Origin: Knoellia remsis
GTDB taxonomy: Bacteria; Actinomycetota; Actinomycetes; Actinomycetales; Dermatophilaceae
DNA: 64,000 nucleotides
Direction of reading: 5' to 3'
Assembly: GCF_003002895.1 (NCBI RefSeq)
Contig: NZ_PVTI01000014.1
Location: 27,128 to 91,127, forward strand
In this document: positions 26,490-34,222 of the stretch, in pieces
Position numbering within the stretch: position 1 is the stretch's first letter
Layout: each line of letters starts with the position of its first letter
The notes under the pieces: generated by a model
Seen by the model: the letters and a program-made list of their open reading frames with translations, nothing else
The model's database searches: none
What the model was told of the DNA's origin: nothing
Position numbers and translations under genes: made by a program

Positions 26490-26535
26490 CGCCCCGACTT
26501 ATTGCCGATTCCGTTCGCTCACCCGCCGACTCCTT

Positions 26536-26627
26536 GCCTGAGTCGTCCCCCGGCGCGTGAGTCGTCACTCCATGCCTGAGTCGTCCCCCGGCGCGTGAGT
26601 CGTCCCTCCATATGGGGACAACTCACC
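26536..26627. repeat. Intergenic repeat block: 38-bp tandem pair and CATATGG palindrome
   Basis: Two 38-bp units begin GCCTGAGTCGTCCCCCGGCG (26536-26573, 26574-26611) and differ at one base. The second runs into an inverted repeat of the form GTGAGTCGTCCC-TCCATATG-GGGACAACTCAC. The part 26590-26627 recurs at 49672-49709 with two differences. It lies between the convergent DUF4395 and BKACE genes and contains no gene. Confidence 0.8.
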
Positions 26628-26662
26628 CAGAAGAGTGCGTCTCGAACCACCGACCCGCGAGC

Positions 26663-27505
26663 TCAGCGGGGCTTGATGCCGAGGAGCTCGCGGGCGTCGG
26701 ACGTCGACATCGGCGGGCGCTGCATCGTCGTCGCGATCTCCGCCGCCCGGGCGACGAGCTCGCTGTTGTGCTCCACCTGCCGCCCGCGGGCGAAGACGAC
26801 GTTGTCCTCCATGCCGACCCGCAGGTGCCCGCCCGCCGACAGGGCGGCCGCCACGATCGGCAGGTGACTGCGCCCGATGCCAGTCGCCGACCACGACGTC
26901 ACCTGCGGCGGGAGCATCGCCACACCCGCCATGAGTGCCGCGGTCGTTCCGGGCATCCCGCCGGGCACACCGGTGACGAAGTCGACGTGCACCTTGCCGC
27001 CGAAGGGCAGCCCGTGCCGGTCGATGAGCCGGGCCAGCGCCGCGACGTGCCCGAGGTCGAACAGCTCGAACTCCGGCACGACCTCGCGCTCCTGCGCCTG
27101 GACGTAGAGGTCGGACATGAACCCCCACGGGTTCATGAAGACGTCGTCGCCGAAGTTCGTCGTGCCGCACGTGAGCGAGCACGAGTCCGGCTCGGCGTCG
27201 AGGACGGTGAGCCGCTGCTCGAGCGGGTCGTGCACCGAACCACCCGTGGACAGCTGCACGATGAGGTCGGTCTCGGAGCGGATCGCCTGGACCGCGTCGC
27301 GCAGACGCGCTGGGTCGAGGGTCGGCCGGTGCTCCCCGTCGCGGATGTGCAGGTGGATCATGGCCGCGCCCGCCGCCTCGCACGTGCGCGCCGTCTCGAC
27401 GAGCTCCTCGAGCGTGGTCGGCAGCTGCGGCACGTCGGCCTTGTCGAGCTCGGCCCCGGTGGGCGCGACGGTGATGAGCGTCGTGGACGCGGCAGGGATG
27501 GCCAT
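26663..27505 (-). CDS. BKACE-family enzyme (beta-keto acid cleavage, DUF849)
   Basis: About 280 residues, TIM barrel. The zinc-binding MIHLHIRDGEHRPT, the LIVQLSTGG strand and NPWGFMSDLY/KVHVDFVTGVPGGMPGT segments match the BKACE family, which condenses a beta-keto acid with acetyl-CoA to give a CoA ester and acetoacetate, as in lysine fermentation (Kce). The exact keto acid cannot be predicted from the sequence. It stands alone between a repeat block and ygfZ, with no CoA-transferase partner in the window. Confidence 0.85.
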   Translation of the reverse strand: MAIPAASTTLITVAPTGAELDKADVPQLPTTLEELVETARTCEAAGAAMIHLHIRDGEHRPTLDPARLRDAVQAIRSETDLIVQLSTGGSVHDPLEQRLTVLDAEPDSCSLTCGTTNFGDDVFMNPWGFMSDLYVQAQEREVVPEFELFDLGHVAALARLIDRHGLPFGGKVHVDFVTGVPGGMPGTTAALMAGVAMLPPQVTSWSATGIGRSHLPIVAAALSAGGHLRVGMEDNVVFARGRQVEHNSELVARAAEIATTMQRPPMSTSDARELLGIKPR

Positions 27506-27568
27506 GTCGGTCAGTGTGTCAGGACGAACCCCGATCGAGCGAGCCGCTCCGCGAAGATCCTCCGGCGA

Positions 27569-28606
27569 TCAGGGGGTGACGATGACGGTTTGTGCGCCAG
27601 CCACGCCCTCGGCCACAAGATCAGCGCCGACCGGGGTGTTCCGCTTGACGACGGCGAGCGCGATCGGCCCGTCCTCGTGGTGGCGCGCGACCGACGTGAG
27701 CCGCCCGACCTCGCGCCCGTCGAGGGTCAGCGGCGTCCCGGCCGCCGGCAGGACGTGCCCGGACCCGTCGAGGTGGAGGAAGACGACCCGTCGCGGCGGT
27801 CGCCCGAGGTTGTGCACCCGCGCGATCGTCTCCTGCCCGCGATAACAACCCTTGTGCAGGTGCACCGCCGTCCGTAGCCAGTCGACCTCATGGGCGATCG
27901 TCCGGTGGTCGGTCTCGAACCCGAGCCGCGGCCGCCATGCCGCAACCCGCAGGGCCTCGGCCGCCCAGACGCCGGCCAAGGGCCGGTCGCCCACCGCCTC
28001 CTCCAGCGACGCGCGGGGCACGATTACCTCGCGCCAGCGCCGCGCCTCACCCGGGTGGTCGCTCTCCGGGCCGTATGCCGCGGTGTCACCCACCAGCGCC
28101 GGCCACGGGTCCACCCACGTCGGCGGCTCCCCCTCCGCACCGAGAGACGAAATCGGTTCTCCGAGAACGGCATACGCGTCGGTCACGTCAGCAACCTCGA
28201 CGCGCAGCATGAAGCGCATCGAGTCGAGCCAAGCGACGAGCGCGGGCGCGGTGCCGGGCTCGACCGTGACCCACGCCGACTCGCCGTCGTCGACGAGGTG
28301 CAGTGCGTGCTCGACGTGGCCCTTCGGTGAGAGGACGAGTGTCTCGACCGAGGTGCGCGGCGCGAGCCCGGTGAGCTGTTGCGTCGTCATCGAGTGCAGC
28401 CAGGTGAGCCGGTCCGGACCGGACACGCGCACGACACCGCGGTGCGAGAGGTCGACGACGGCGAGGCCCTCCTCGAGGAGGCGCTGCTCGCGGACCGGGT
28501 CGCCGTAGTGCGCGGCGACCCCGGCGTCGGCGCCCTCCCCCTCGACGGCGCCCGGACGGGGGAGCAGCGGAGAGGGGGCCACGGTGACGGTCGTCGTGTC
28601 GGTCAT
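27569..28606 (-). CDS. ygfZ: Folate-binding YgfZ/GcvT-like protein
   Basis: About 345 residues. The family hallmark KGCYRGQETIARVHNLG with its essential Cys is present near residue 240, and the GcvT-like fold is indicated by LHSMTTQQLTGL. YgfZ supports assembly or repair of certain iron-sulphur enzymes using folate. The ATG at 28606 overlaps the stop of the upstream fur-type gene (ATGA), so the two are translationally coupled; that iron or zinc regulator pairing fits an iron-sulphur role. Confidence 0.9.
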   Translation of the reverse strand: MTDTTTVTVAPSPLLPRPGAVEGEGADAGVAAHYGDPVREQRLLEEGLAVVDLSHRGVVRVSGPDRLTWLHSMTTQQLTGLAPRTSVETLVLSPKGHVEHALHLVDDGESAWVTVEPGTAPALVAWLDSMRFMLRVEVADVTDAYAVLGEPISSLGAEGEPPTWVDPWPALVGDTAAYGPESDHPGEARRWREVIVPRASLEEAVGDRPLAGVWAAEALRVAAWRPRLGFETDHRTIAHEVDWLRTAVHLHKGCYRGQETIARVHNLGRPPRRVVFLHLDGSGHVLPAAGTPLTLDGREVGRLTSVARHHEDGPIALAVVKRNTPVGADLVAEGVAGAQTVIVTP

Positions 28607-29031
28607 GTCTCTTCCCTGGGACTCCTGCAGTCGCGGCACAGGCCGTGGATCGCGGCATGGGTGACGTCGGCCTCGAATCCGAGTGAACGGTCGAGCCGCT
28701 CGACGAATTCCTTCGCCACATCGGTCGGTGCCTCGCCCACGGAACCGCACTCACGGCATACGACATGGACGTGCGTGGCATGCGACGCGAGGTGGTAGCT
28801 CGGCACGCGATGGTCGACGTGCGTGTGGCTCACGAGCCCGAGATCCTGCAGCGCCTCGAGCGAGCGGTAGACCGTCGACAGCGCCATCGGCGCACCACCG
28901 CGCGCGGCGACCGTGTCGACGATCTGCTCCGGGGTGGCGTGGCCCAGCTCCTCGACCGCATCGAGCACGAGCTGGCGCTGCGGCGTCAGCCGTCGTCCGG
29001 CGGCCCGCAGTCGCGCGCCGAGATCACTCAC
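28603..29031 (-). CDS. Fur-family metal-dependent repressor
   Basis: About 142 residues. The winged helix starts LRAAGRRLTPQRQLVLDAV, with the recognition helix LSTVYRSLEALQDLGLV; the metal region SHATHVHVVCRECG and a second CRDC pair at the C-terminus fit the structural zinc site of Fur/Zur proteins. Whether it senses iron or zinc cannot be decided here. The GTG start at 29031 has a TACATT hexamer 6 nt upstream that overlaps the first of four regularly spaced GTATGCCG words. Coupled downstream to ygfZ. Confidence 0.9.
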   Translation of the reverse strand: MSDLGARLRAAGRRLTPQRQLVLDAVEELGHATPEQIVDTVAARGGAPMALSTVYRSLEALQDLGLVSHTHVDHRVPSYHLASHATHVHVVCRECGSVGEAPTDVAKEFVERLDRSLGFEADVTHAAIHGLCRDCRSPREET

Positions 29032-29037
29032 GCCACC

Positions 29038-29043
29038 AATGTA
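29038..29043 (-). promoter_or_regulatory. -10 hexamer TACATT, leaderless promoter of the fur-type gene
   Basis: TACATT on the minus strand ends 6 nt before the GTG at 29031. It overlaps the octamer CGGCATAC, so that word forms the upstream edge of the -10 region. Confidence 0.5.
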
Positions 29044-29118
29044 TGCCGGTGACCGCCGCAGGCGTATGCCGGTCACGACGACGGGGGTATGCCGGCCGCG
29101 CACCTTGCGCGTATGCCG
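29041..29118. repeat. Four regularly spaced GTATGCCGG repeats between fur and the LCP gene
   Basis: GTATGCCGG begins at 29041, 29064, 29087 and 29111, spacings of 23, 23 and 24 nt. The sequence between copies is G+C-rich and not conserved, except that the last two copies are followed by CCGCGCG. The array starts on the fur -10 and ends about 50 nt before the LCP -10, so it could be a multi-site operator or a local burst of the genome-wide word. Confidence 0.75.
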
Positions 29119-29169
29119 GCCGCGCGCCTCGCGTCGTCGAAGCTGGCCGGGCGCCACAGCGCCCGCACC

Positions 29170-29175
29170 TACACT
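29170..29175 (+). promoter_or_regulatory. -10 hexamer TACACT, leaderless promoter of the LCP gene
   Basis: TACACT ends 6 nt before the GTG at 29182; no ribosome-binding site is visible. Confidence 0.45.
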
Positions 29176-29181
29176 GGCGGC

Positions 29182-30210
29182 GTGCTGGACGAGTTCACAC
29201 CCGAGGAGAGCCGCGCCTCCCGGCGCGAGGAGCGCCGACCCCGGCGGGGCCGGCGGCTGCTCATCGCGCTCGCGTCGCTCCTCGCCCTCGCTCTCGTCGG
29301 CGTCGGCGGGTTCGCGGTGTTCCTCAACCAGAAGGTGTCGGGCAACATCACGCGGGAGAAGCTGCTGCCCTCCGCGGCCCCGACGGAGATCAACGGCACG
29401 CCGGTGCCCCAGACGGGGGTCGGCCAGAACTACCTCGTCATTGGGTCCGACGCCCGTCCGGGCGAGTCCGCGAGCCGCGCCGACGTCATCGTGCTCGTCC
29501 ACGTGCCCGCGGACAAGAAGGCCGTGCAGCTCATCCACTTCCCCCGCGACCTCTACGTCGACATCCCGGGGCGGAGCAAGGACAAGATCAACGCCTCCTA
29601 CGCCTATGGCGGTGCGCCGCTGCTGGTCAGCACGATGCAGAACCTCCTCGGCATCAAGATCGACCACGTCGCGAAGACCGACTTCGAGGGCTTCAAGAAC
29701 ATGACCGACGCGGTCGGGGGTGTCCGCGTCTACGCCGAGGAGGCGAGCAGCGGCGGCGGCAACGGCGGGCCCTACGAGATCAAGCAGGGCTGGAACGACC
29801 TCAACGGCGACCAGGCGCTCGCCTTCGTCCGCGAACGCTACGAGCTGTCCGAGGGCGACATCTCCCGAGGCAAGCGCCAGCAGGCGTTCATCAAGGCCCT
29901 CATGCTCAAGACGCTGAGCCCGGAGGTCATCGCCAACCCCATCACGCTGACGAAGTTCCTCGACGCGGCGACCGACAACCTCGTCGTCGACGAGAAGCTC
30001 ACCGTCGGGCTCATGCGCAGCGAGGCGTTCTCGATGCGCGGGCTGCGCAGCGACGACGTCGTCTTCATCACCGCGCCCTTCTCCGGCTACGGCACGGCGC
30101 CGAACGGCGGATCCATCGACATCGTCGACGAGAAGCAGATGGCCGAGCTCGGGACGCGGCTGCGCACCGACACCATGGACGACTACGCCGACGGCAGGGT
30201 CACGCCCTGA
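29182..30210 (+). CDS. LytR-CpsA-Psr (LCP) family cell-wall ligase
   Basis: About 342 residues. A short basic cytoplasmic part (ERRPRRGRR) and one membrane helix (LLIALASLLALALVGVGGFAV) precede an extracytoplasmic LCP domain: VIGSDARPGESASRADVIVLVHV, HFPRDLYVDIPG with the pyrophosphate-binding Arg, and ALAFVRERYELSEGDISRGKRQ. LCP enzymes transfer polyprenyl-phosphate-linked polymers to peptidoglycan. The GTG start is the one supported by the -10 position. It fits the cell-wall genes found further right in the window. Confidence 0.9.
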   Translation: MLDEFTPEESRASRREERRPRRGRRLLIALASLLALALVGVGGFAVFLNQKVSGNITREKLLPSAAPTEINGTPVPQTGVGQNYLVIGSDARPGESASRADVIVLVHVPADKKAVQLIHFPRDLYVDIPGRSKDKINASYAYGGAPLLVSTMQNLLGIKIDHVAKTDFEGFKNMTDAVGGVRVYAEEASSGGGNGGPYEIKQGWNDLNGDQALAFVRERYELSEGDISRGKRQQAFIKALMLKTLSPEVIANPITLTKFLDAATDNLVVDEKLTVGLMRSEAFSMRGLRSDDVVFITAPFSGYGTAPNGGSIDIVDEKQMAELGTRLRTDTMDDYADGRVTP

Positions 30211-30295
30211 CGTCGAGCCGTCGGCGGTGCGTCACGCGACGCGGACGTCGAGCCGGCGGAGGGGCGTCACACCGGCGCGCGGCGCCGCGCCAGCG

Positions 30296-30805
30296 TCACT
30301 CGACGCGCTTGAGCTCTGCGGAGACGTGCGAGGTGAGCGGCTCGCCCATGGCGGCCATGTCCATGACCCAGAGCAGGTTCGACTGGACGTAGCCGTACAT
30401 GCGGTGCCCCGCGGTGTACTCCTTCGCGTGCGGGCTGCGCATGACGCCGTCGGTGCGCAGCTCGATCTTCGCGGGCTGCGCATGACCGGCATACATCTCG
30501 ACGATGCCGCTCGGGTGGGCGAGGAGCAGCTCGACGTTGGTGCCGTCCGGCGTCTCCGGGACACCCCGCCAGAAGCCGGTCTCGGTGGCGAGCGGGCGAA
30601 CCTTCTCGCCCTCCTCGTCGAGGAGCCACGTCTGGCTGCGCCACTCGAGGAACGGGCGCCCGTCGTGGGTGCAGGTGATCTCCTGGCCGAAGTTCACCGA
30701 CTCCATGGTCGGGTAGCCGACGACGCCGGCGCCGGCCCAGGTCCCGACGAGCCACGCGAGCGGGGCGACGTCGGAGTGCAGGGAGGTGTCGAGATGGAAG
30801 GGCAC
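30296..30805 (-). CDS. Nitrobindin-like (FABP/DUF1794) haem-binding beta-barrel protein
   Basis: About 169 residues. The beta-barrel family signature GTWAGAG follows LAWLV near the N-terminus, and a conserved C-terminal His (LTSHVSAELKR) matches the haem ligand of nitrobindins. The mycobacterial relative is Rv0813c. Such proteins bind ferric haem and can isomerise peroxynitrite. The GTG start at 30805 has TACGAT 7 nt upstream (leaderless). It is divergent from the DsrE gene. Confidence 0.86.
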   Translation of the reverse strand: MPFHLDTSLHSDVAPLAWLVGTWAGAGVVGYPTMESVNFGQEITCTHDGRPFLEWRSQTWLLDEEGEKVRPLATETGFWRGVPETPDGTNVELLLAHPSGIVEMYAGHAQPAKIELRTDGVMRSPHAKEYTAGHRMYGYVQSNLLWVMDMAAMGEPLTSHVSAELKRVE

Positions 30806-30812
30806 GAATGGG

Positions 30813-30818
30813 ATCGTA
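30813..30818 (-). promoter_or_regulatory. -10 hexamer TACGAT, leaderless promoter of the nitrobindin-like gene
   Basis: TACGAT on the minus strand ends 7 nt before the GTG at 30805. Confidence 0.45.
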
Positions 30819-30840
30819 GTCGCAGCCGAAGGGAGCTTCC

Positions 30841-31233
30841 ATGAGCACGGACACCACTGGCGCGCCCCGACGCGCCCACACGCTCGTCGTCAAGATCACC
30901 TGTGGCGAGGAGGCGCTCGAACGCCTCAACCAGGGGCTGACCGTCGCGTCGACCGCGCTCGCCGCCGGGGTCGAGGTCAGCGTCTGGCTCACCGGTGACG
31001 CGACGTGGATGGCCGTCGCCGGCCGGGCCGAGCAGCTCACCCTCCCCCACGGCGCGCCCCTGTCCGAGCTGCGCGACACCCTGCTCGACGGCGCGAGCGT
31101 CACCGTCTGCGGGCAGTGCGCCGCCCGGCGCGAGCTCGGCCCCGACGACCTGCTCGAGGGAGCGGCGATCCGGGGCGCGGCGGCGTTCGTCGAGGAGATC
31201 CTCGCGCCGGGCGTGCAGGCGATCGTCTACTGA
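30841..31233 (+). CDS. DsrE-family protein
   Basis: About 130 residues. It has the DsrE-like fold pattern: TLVVKITCGEEALERLNQGLTVASTALAAGVEVSVWLTGD, a glycine-rich strand-helix start, and a Cys motif (VTVCGQCAARREL) in the position where sulphur-relay members carry the active Cys. The family handles protein-bound sulphur or small thiols, but function here is unproven. A GAAGGGAG ribosome-binding site precedes the ATG. The fur, nitrobindin, DsrE, MoaD, glnR neighbourhood is conserved in Actinobacteria. Confidence 0.83.
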   Translation: MSTDTTGAPRRAHTLVVKITCGEEALERLNQGLTVASTALAAGVEVSVWLTGDATWMAVAGRAEQLTLPHGAPLSELRDTLLDGASVTVCGQCAARRELGPDDLLEGAAIRGAAAFVEEILAPGVQAIVY

Positions 31234-31299
31234 CGGCAGTCTGAAGAACGGGTCCGCTGACGAACGGCCGGCCGCCGAACGGGTCGGCCGGCGAACAGG

Positions 31300-32163
31300 T
31301 CAGCCGACGAAGAAGTTGGCGAGCACGAGCACTGGCACCGCGCCGATGAGCACCCCGGCCACGGCGGCCGTGACCTGGCCGCGCATCCCCCGGACGGGCG
31401 GCAGCGCGGCGAGGGCCCGCCGCATCACGTGCGCCAGCCCGGCGGCGACCATACCGATGACGCCGCCCGCGAGGAGCCCGACGTCATCGAGCAGCCGGCC
31501 GGTGACGCCGCCACCGACGAGACCCAGCAGCGCCGCCAGGGGGAACATCCAGGGCCGCACCTTGTCATACGGGGCGGAGAGGTCGGCCAGCGAGGAGAGG
31601 GCGACCGCCGCCGCCACGGCGAGCACGACGTGGGGGCCGCCGAACGTCCGGCCGAGCGGGACCCAGGCGGCGCCCATCGTCGCGATGGCGATGCCGGCGG
31701 CGCTCACGGCGATCGACTGCGTCAGCCGCGGCCGGCCGTCCCGCCGCAGCAGCTGGTGCAGGAACATCGCGAGCAGGGCGCCCGCGACGACGACCGGCAG
31801 GTGCCGCAGGAACGGCTGGTCCGGCGTGAGCGCGACGACGATCGGGGCGATGACACCGGCCACGCCGATGGCGATGGACGACCCGAACCGGCTCGACGAC
31901 CCGAGCAGCCCCGGCCAGCCCCAGGCGAGGACGATGCCGCCCCACGCGACCGCGGCCGCACCCAGCGCGGGGTCCGCCGCGAACCCGAGAGCCAGCAGGC
32001 CGGCATACAGGATCGTCGCGAGGACGAGGGTGACGCGGCGCTCGGTGGCGATCGGCGGAAGGATCGGGTTGCGACGTCGCTCCTCGCGCGCCGCGCGCCG
32101 GGCGGCGCGCGAGTCGCTCACCGGCTGCGTCGCTTCCACGGCAGGCATCCTGCCATCACCCAC
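31300..32163 (-). CDS. Polytopic membrane protein, function unknown
   Basis: About 287 residues. A basic N-terminus rich in Arg/Ala (SRAARRAAREERRRNP) is followed by roughly eight hydrophobic segments. No transporter or enzyme motif is recognisable. The GTG at 32163 is taken as start; an ATG at 32148 is equally possible. It is 4 nt downstream of the MoaD-like gene and is probably co-transcribed with it. Confidence 0.72.
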   Translation of the reverse strand: MGDGRMPAVEATQPVSDSRAARRAAREERRRNPILPPIATERRVTLVLATILYAGLLALGFAADPALGAAAVAWGGIVLAWGWPGLLGSSSRFGSSIAIGVAGVIAPIVVALTPDQPFLRHLPVVVAGALLAMFLHQLLRRDGRPRLTQSIAVSAAGIAIATMGAAWVPLGRTFGGPHVVLAVAAAVALSSLADLSAPYDKVRPWMFPLAALLGLVGGGVTGRLLDDVGLLAGGVIGMVAAGLAHVMRRALAALPPVRGMRGQVTAAVAGVLIGAVPVLVLANFFVG

Positions 32164-32167
32164 GCCG

Positions 32168-32446
32168 TCAGCCCCCGGCGAACGGCGGGAGCAGCTCGAC
32201 GACCGCGCCCTCGGCGACCTCGAGGTCCCGCGAGGACGCGCGCCCGTCGACGATGACCGAGCACACCGCGACGACCTCGGTCAGGTCCGGGTGCGCGGCG
32301 ACCGCGGCGTCGAGGACGTCACCGACCAGCGGCCCCGTCTCGAGGGTCTCCTCGGCGACGCCGGCGGCCGCGCGGGCACCGGCCCAGTAGCGCACCGTCA
32401 CCGGTCTCACAGCCCGGCGATTCGGGTCCGTCACGCTCGCATCCAC
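32168..32446 (-). CDS. MoaD/ThiS-family sulphur-carrier protein
   Basis: About 92 residues ending ELLPPFAGG, with the diglycine C-terminus needed for thiocarboxylate formation and the preceding Leu-Pro-Pro-Phe typical of MoaD. The beta-grasp start is [15 protein letters not shown]. It probably donates sulphur in molybdopterin or a related synthesis; no MoaE or MoeB gene is nearby. The start is uncertain: GTG codons at 32446, 32434 and just before TVRYW are all possible. It is divergent from glnR with overlapping promoter regions. Confidence 0.82.
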   Translation of the reverse strand: MDASVTDPNRRAVRPVTVRYWAGARAAAGVAEETLETGPLVGDVLDAAVAAHPDLTEVVAVCSVIVDGRASSRDLEVAEGAVVELLPPFAGG

Positions 32447-32447
32447 C

Positions 32448-32453
32448 TATCCT
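32448..32453 (+). promoter_or_regulatory. glnR: -10 hexamer TATCCT, leaderless promoter of glnR
   Basis: TATCCT ends 7 nt before the ATG at 32461, and no ribosome-binding site precedes the gene. Confidence 0.5.
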
Positions 32454-32460
32454 GTGCGGG

Positions 32461-33159
32461 ATGGCCCAACTCCTGCTGCTGACCAACGCCTTGGCGCCAA
32501 GCGCCGAGGTGCTGCCAGCACTGGGCCTGCTGAGCCACCATGTTCGCATCCTCCCGGCGGAGCCGACGGCCCTCATCGACGCACCCCCGGCCGAGGCGGT
32601 CCTCGTCGACGCGCGTCGTGAGCTCGCGATGGCCCGCTCGCTGTGCCGCGTCATCCGCACGACCGGGTTGTCCGTGCCGCTCTTCGCCGTCCTCACCGAG
32701 GGTGGGCTGGCCGGGCTGACGCCGGAGTGGGGCATCGACGACGTCTTCCTCGACACGGCCGGCCCGGCGGAGGTCGAGGCGCGGCTCCGGCTCGCGATCG
32801 CCCGCGCCCTCGACGTCGACGGCGAGGAGGACGAGGTCCGCATCACCGCGGGCGCCCTCGTCATCGACGAGGCGACCTACTCCGTGCGGCTGCGCGGGGT
32901 GGTGCTCGACCTCACCTACAAGGAGTTCGAGCTGCTCAAGTACCTCGCGCAGCATCCCGGCCGCGTCTTCACGCGCGCGCAGCTGCTGCAGGAGGTCTGG
33001 GGCTACGACTACTTCGGCGGCACGCGCACCGTCGACGTGCACGTGCGCCGGCTGCGCGCCAAGCTCGGCTCGGACCACGAGAGCCTCATCGGCACGGTGC
33101 GCAACGTCGGCTACCGGTTCGTGCCCGAGGAGGCCGAACCCGAGACGGCGACCTCGTGA
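32461..33159 (+). CDS. glnR: GlnR-type orphan response regulator of nitrogen metabolism
   Basis: About 232 residues. The first residues [20 protein letters not shown] and the winged helix ([38 protein letters not shown]) closely match the GlnR proteins I know from Streptomyces and mycobacteria (Rv0818). The receiver keeps Asp50 but has Thr8-Asn9 where normal receivers have an acidic pair, as in GlnR, which works without phosphotransfer from a kinase. GlnR controls ammonium transport and glutamine synthetase genes, and also responds to phosphate state. The mshD start overlaps its stop (GTGA). Confidence 0.88.
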   Translation: MAQLLLLTNALAPSAEVLPALGLLSHHVRILPAEPTALIDAPPAEAVLVDARRELAMARSLCRVIRTTGLSVPLFAVLTEGGLAGLTPEWGIDDVFLDTAGPAEVEARLRLAIARALDVDGEEDEVRITAGALVIDEATYSVRLRGVVLDLTYKEFELLKYLAQHPGRVFTRAQLLQEVWGYDYFGGTRTVDVHVRRLRAKLGSDHESLIGTVRNVGYRFVPEEAEPETATS

Positions 33160-34181
33160 CGGCGCTGGCGGGCGTGCGACTCGAGACGTCGTCCTCGCTG
33201 GACGCCTCCGTGGTCGGCGCGGTGCGCGACGTGGTGGCGCGGGCGGCGGCGGTCGACGGGGTGGAGGCGATCTCGGAGGCGTTCGCCCTCGCGCTCGACT
33301 CGCCGCATGCGTCGGTCACCCACACCGTCGCGTATGCCGGTGGGTCGCCTTCCGTGCTCGGGTATGCCGTCCGCGACGATTCCGGGTCGGCGGAGCTCGT
33401 CGTGGACCCGGAGTCGCGTCGGCGCGGGGTCGGGCACGCGCTCCTGGATGCGCTGCTCGAGGGTGGCGCGACGGGGGTGTGGGCGCACGGCGACCTGCCC
33501 GCGGCTCGGGCGCTGGCGGGGACGGCCGGGCTCGTCCCGACGCGCGAGCTGCACGTCATGTCGCGACGGGTGCAGCCCGGCGACGAGGTGGATCCCGTTC
33601 TGCCGCAAGGGTTCGCGGTCCGGACGTTCGAGCCGGGGAGGGACGAACAGGCGTGGCTGGCCGTCAACGCCGCCGCATTTGCGTCGCACCCGGAGCAGGG
33701 CTCGATCACGCTCGCGGACCTGCGTGACCGGATGTCGCAGCCGTGGTTCGACGCGGCGGGCTTCTTCCTCGTCGAGGACACGACGGTGACCGGCGACGAC
33801 GGCCGGCACCCACTCGCCGCCTTCCACTGGACCAAGAGGGAACCCGGATCACACAACGGGCCGGGCCACGCTCGAGACGGCGACGAAGGAGCCGGCACCG
33901 CACGGCCGGGCCCCGCTCGAGACGGCGACGAAGGAGCCGGCACGAGTGGGGAGGTGTACGTCGTGGGCGTGCACCCGGCATACCAAGGACGCGGGCTGGC
34001 CGGACCGCTCACCGGGCTCGGCACGGCATACCTCGCCCGTCAGGGCGTCGAGACGATCGAGCTCTACGTCGACGGCGACAACACGCGCGCGCTGGCGACC
34101 TATCGGCGGGCCGGGTTCGAGGATGCCGCGCTGCACGTCGTCTACGGCAGGGTCACCGGGGCGGGCACCGTCGCGCCGTAG
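33156..34181 (+). CDS. mshD: Mycothiol synthase (MshD), with an internal 15-residue tandem repeat
   Basis: About 341 residues, two GNAT domains: acetyl-CoA loops [11 protein letters not shown] in the first and [14 protein letters not shown] in the second. MshD acetylates Cys-GlcN-inositol in the last step of mycothiol synthesis. The GTG start overlaps the glnR stop, and the glnR-mshD order is the mycobacterial one. In the loop between FHWTK and [10 protein letters not shown] a 30-residue insert carries two copies of [10 protein letters not shown] encoded by a 45-nt direct repeat; it is in frame, and mycobacterial MshD is much shorter there. Confidence 0.9.
   Translation: MTALAGVRLETSSSLDASVVGAVRDVVARAAAVDGVEAISEAFALALDSPHASVTHTVAYAGGSPSVLGYAVRDDSGSAELVVDPESRRRGVGHALLDALLEGGATGVWAHGDLPAARALAGTAGLVPTRELHVMSRRVQPGDEVDPVLPQGFAVRTFEPGRDEQAWLAVNAAAFASHPEQGSITLADLRDRMSQPWFDAAGFFLVEDTTVTGDDGRHPLAAFHWTKREPGSHNGPGHARDGDEGAGTARPGPARDGDEGAGTSGEVYVVGVHPAYQGRGLAGPLTGLGTAYLARQGVETIELYVDGDNTRALATYRRAGFEDAALHVVYGRVTGAGTVAP
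33859..33943 (+). repeat. Two in-frame 45-nt repeats inside mshD
   Basis: The 40-nt core GGCCGGGCC(A/C)CGCTCGAGAC... runs 33859-33898 and again 33904-33943, with one mismatch and a 45-nt period. Each copy encodes [10 protein letters not shown]. The period is a multiple of three, so the reading frame is preserved. Confidence 0.85.
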
Positions 34182-34222
34182 AGTGGCCCGGTCCATCCGA
34201 GGGAACCCGCGAGGGAGTGCAC

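Noticed and set aside
29041..29118. Regular repeats read as replication iterons or a CRISPR array
   Set aside because: Units share only about 9 nt, there are no spacers of unique sequence, and no Rep or Cas gene is near; a regulatory or word-bias reading is simpler.
33743..34222. N-terminal extension of murJ through the end of mshD
   Set aside because: The extra residues are an out-of-frame reading of mshD; GAGGGAG before the GTG at 34223 marks the start.
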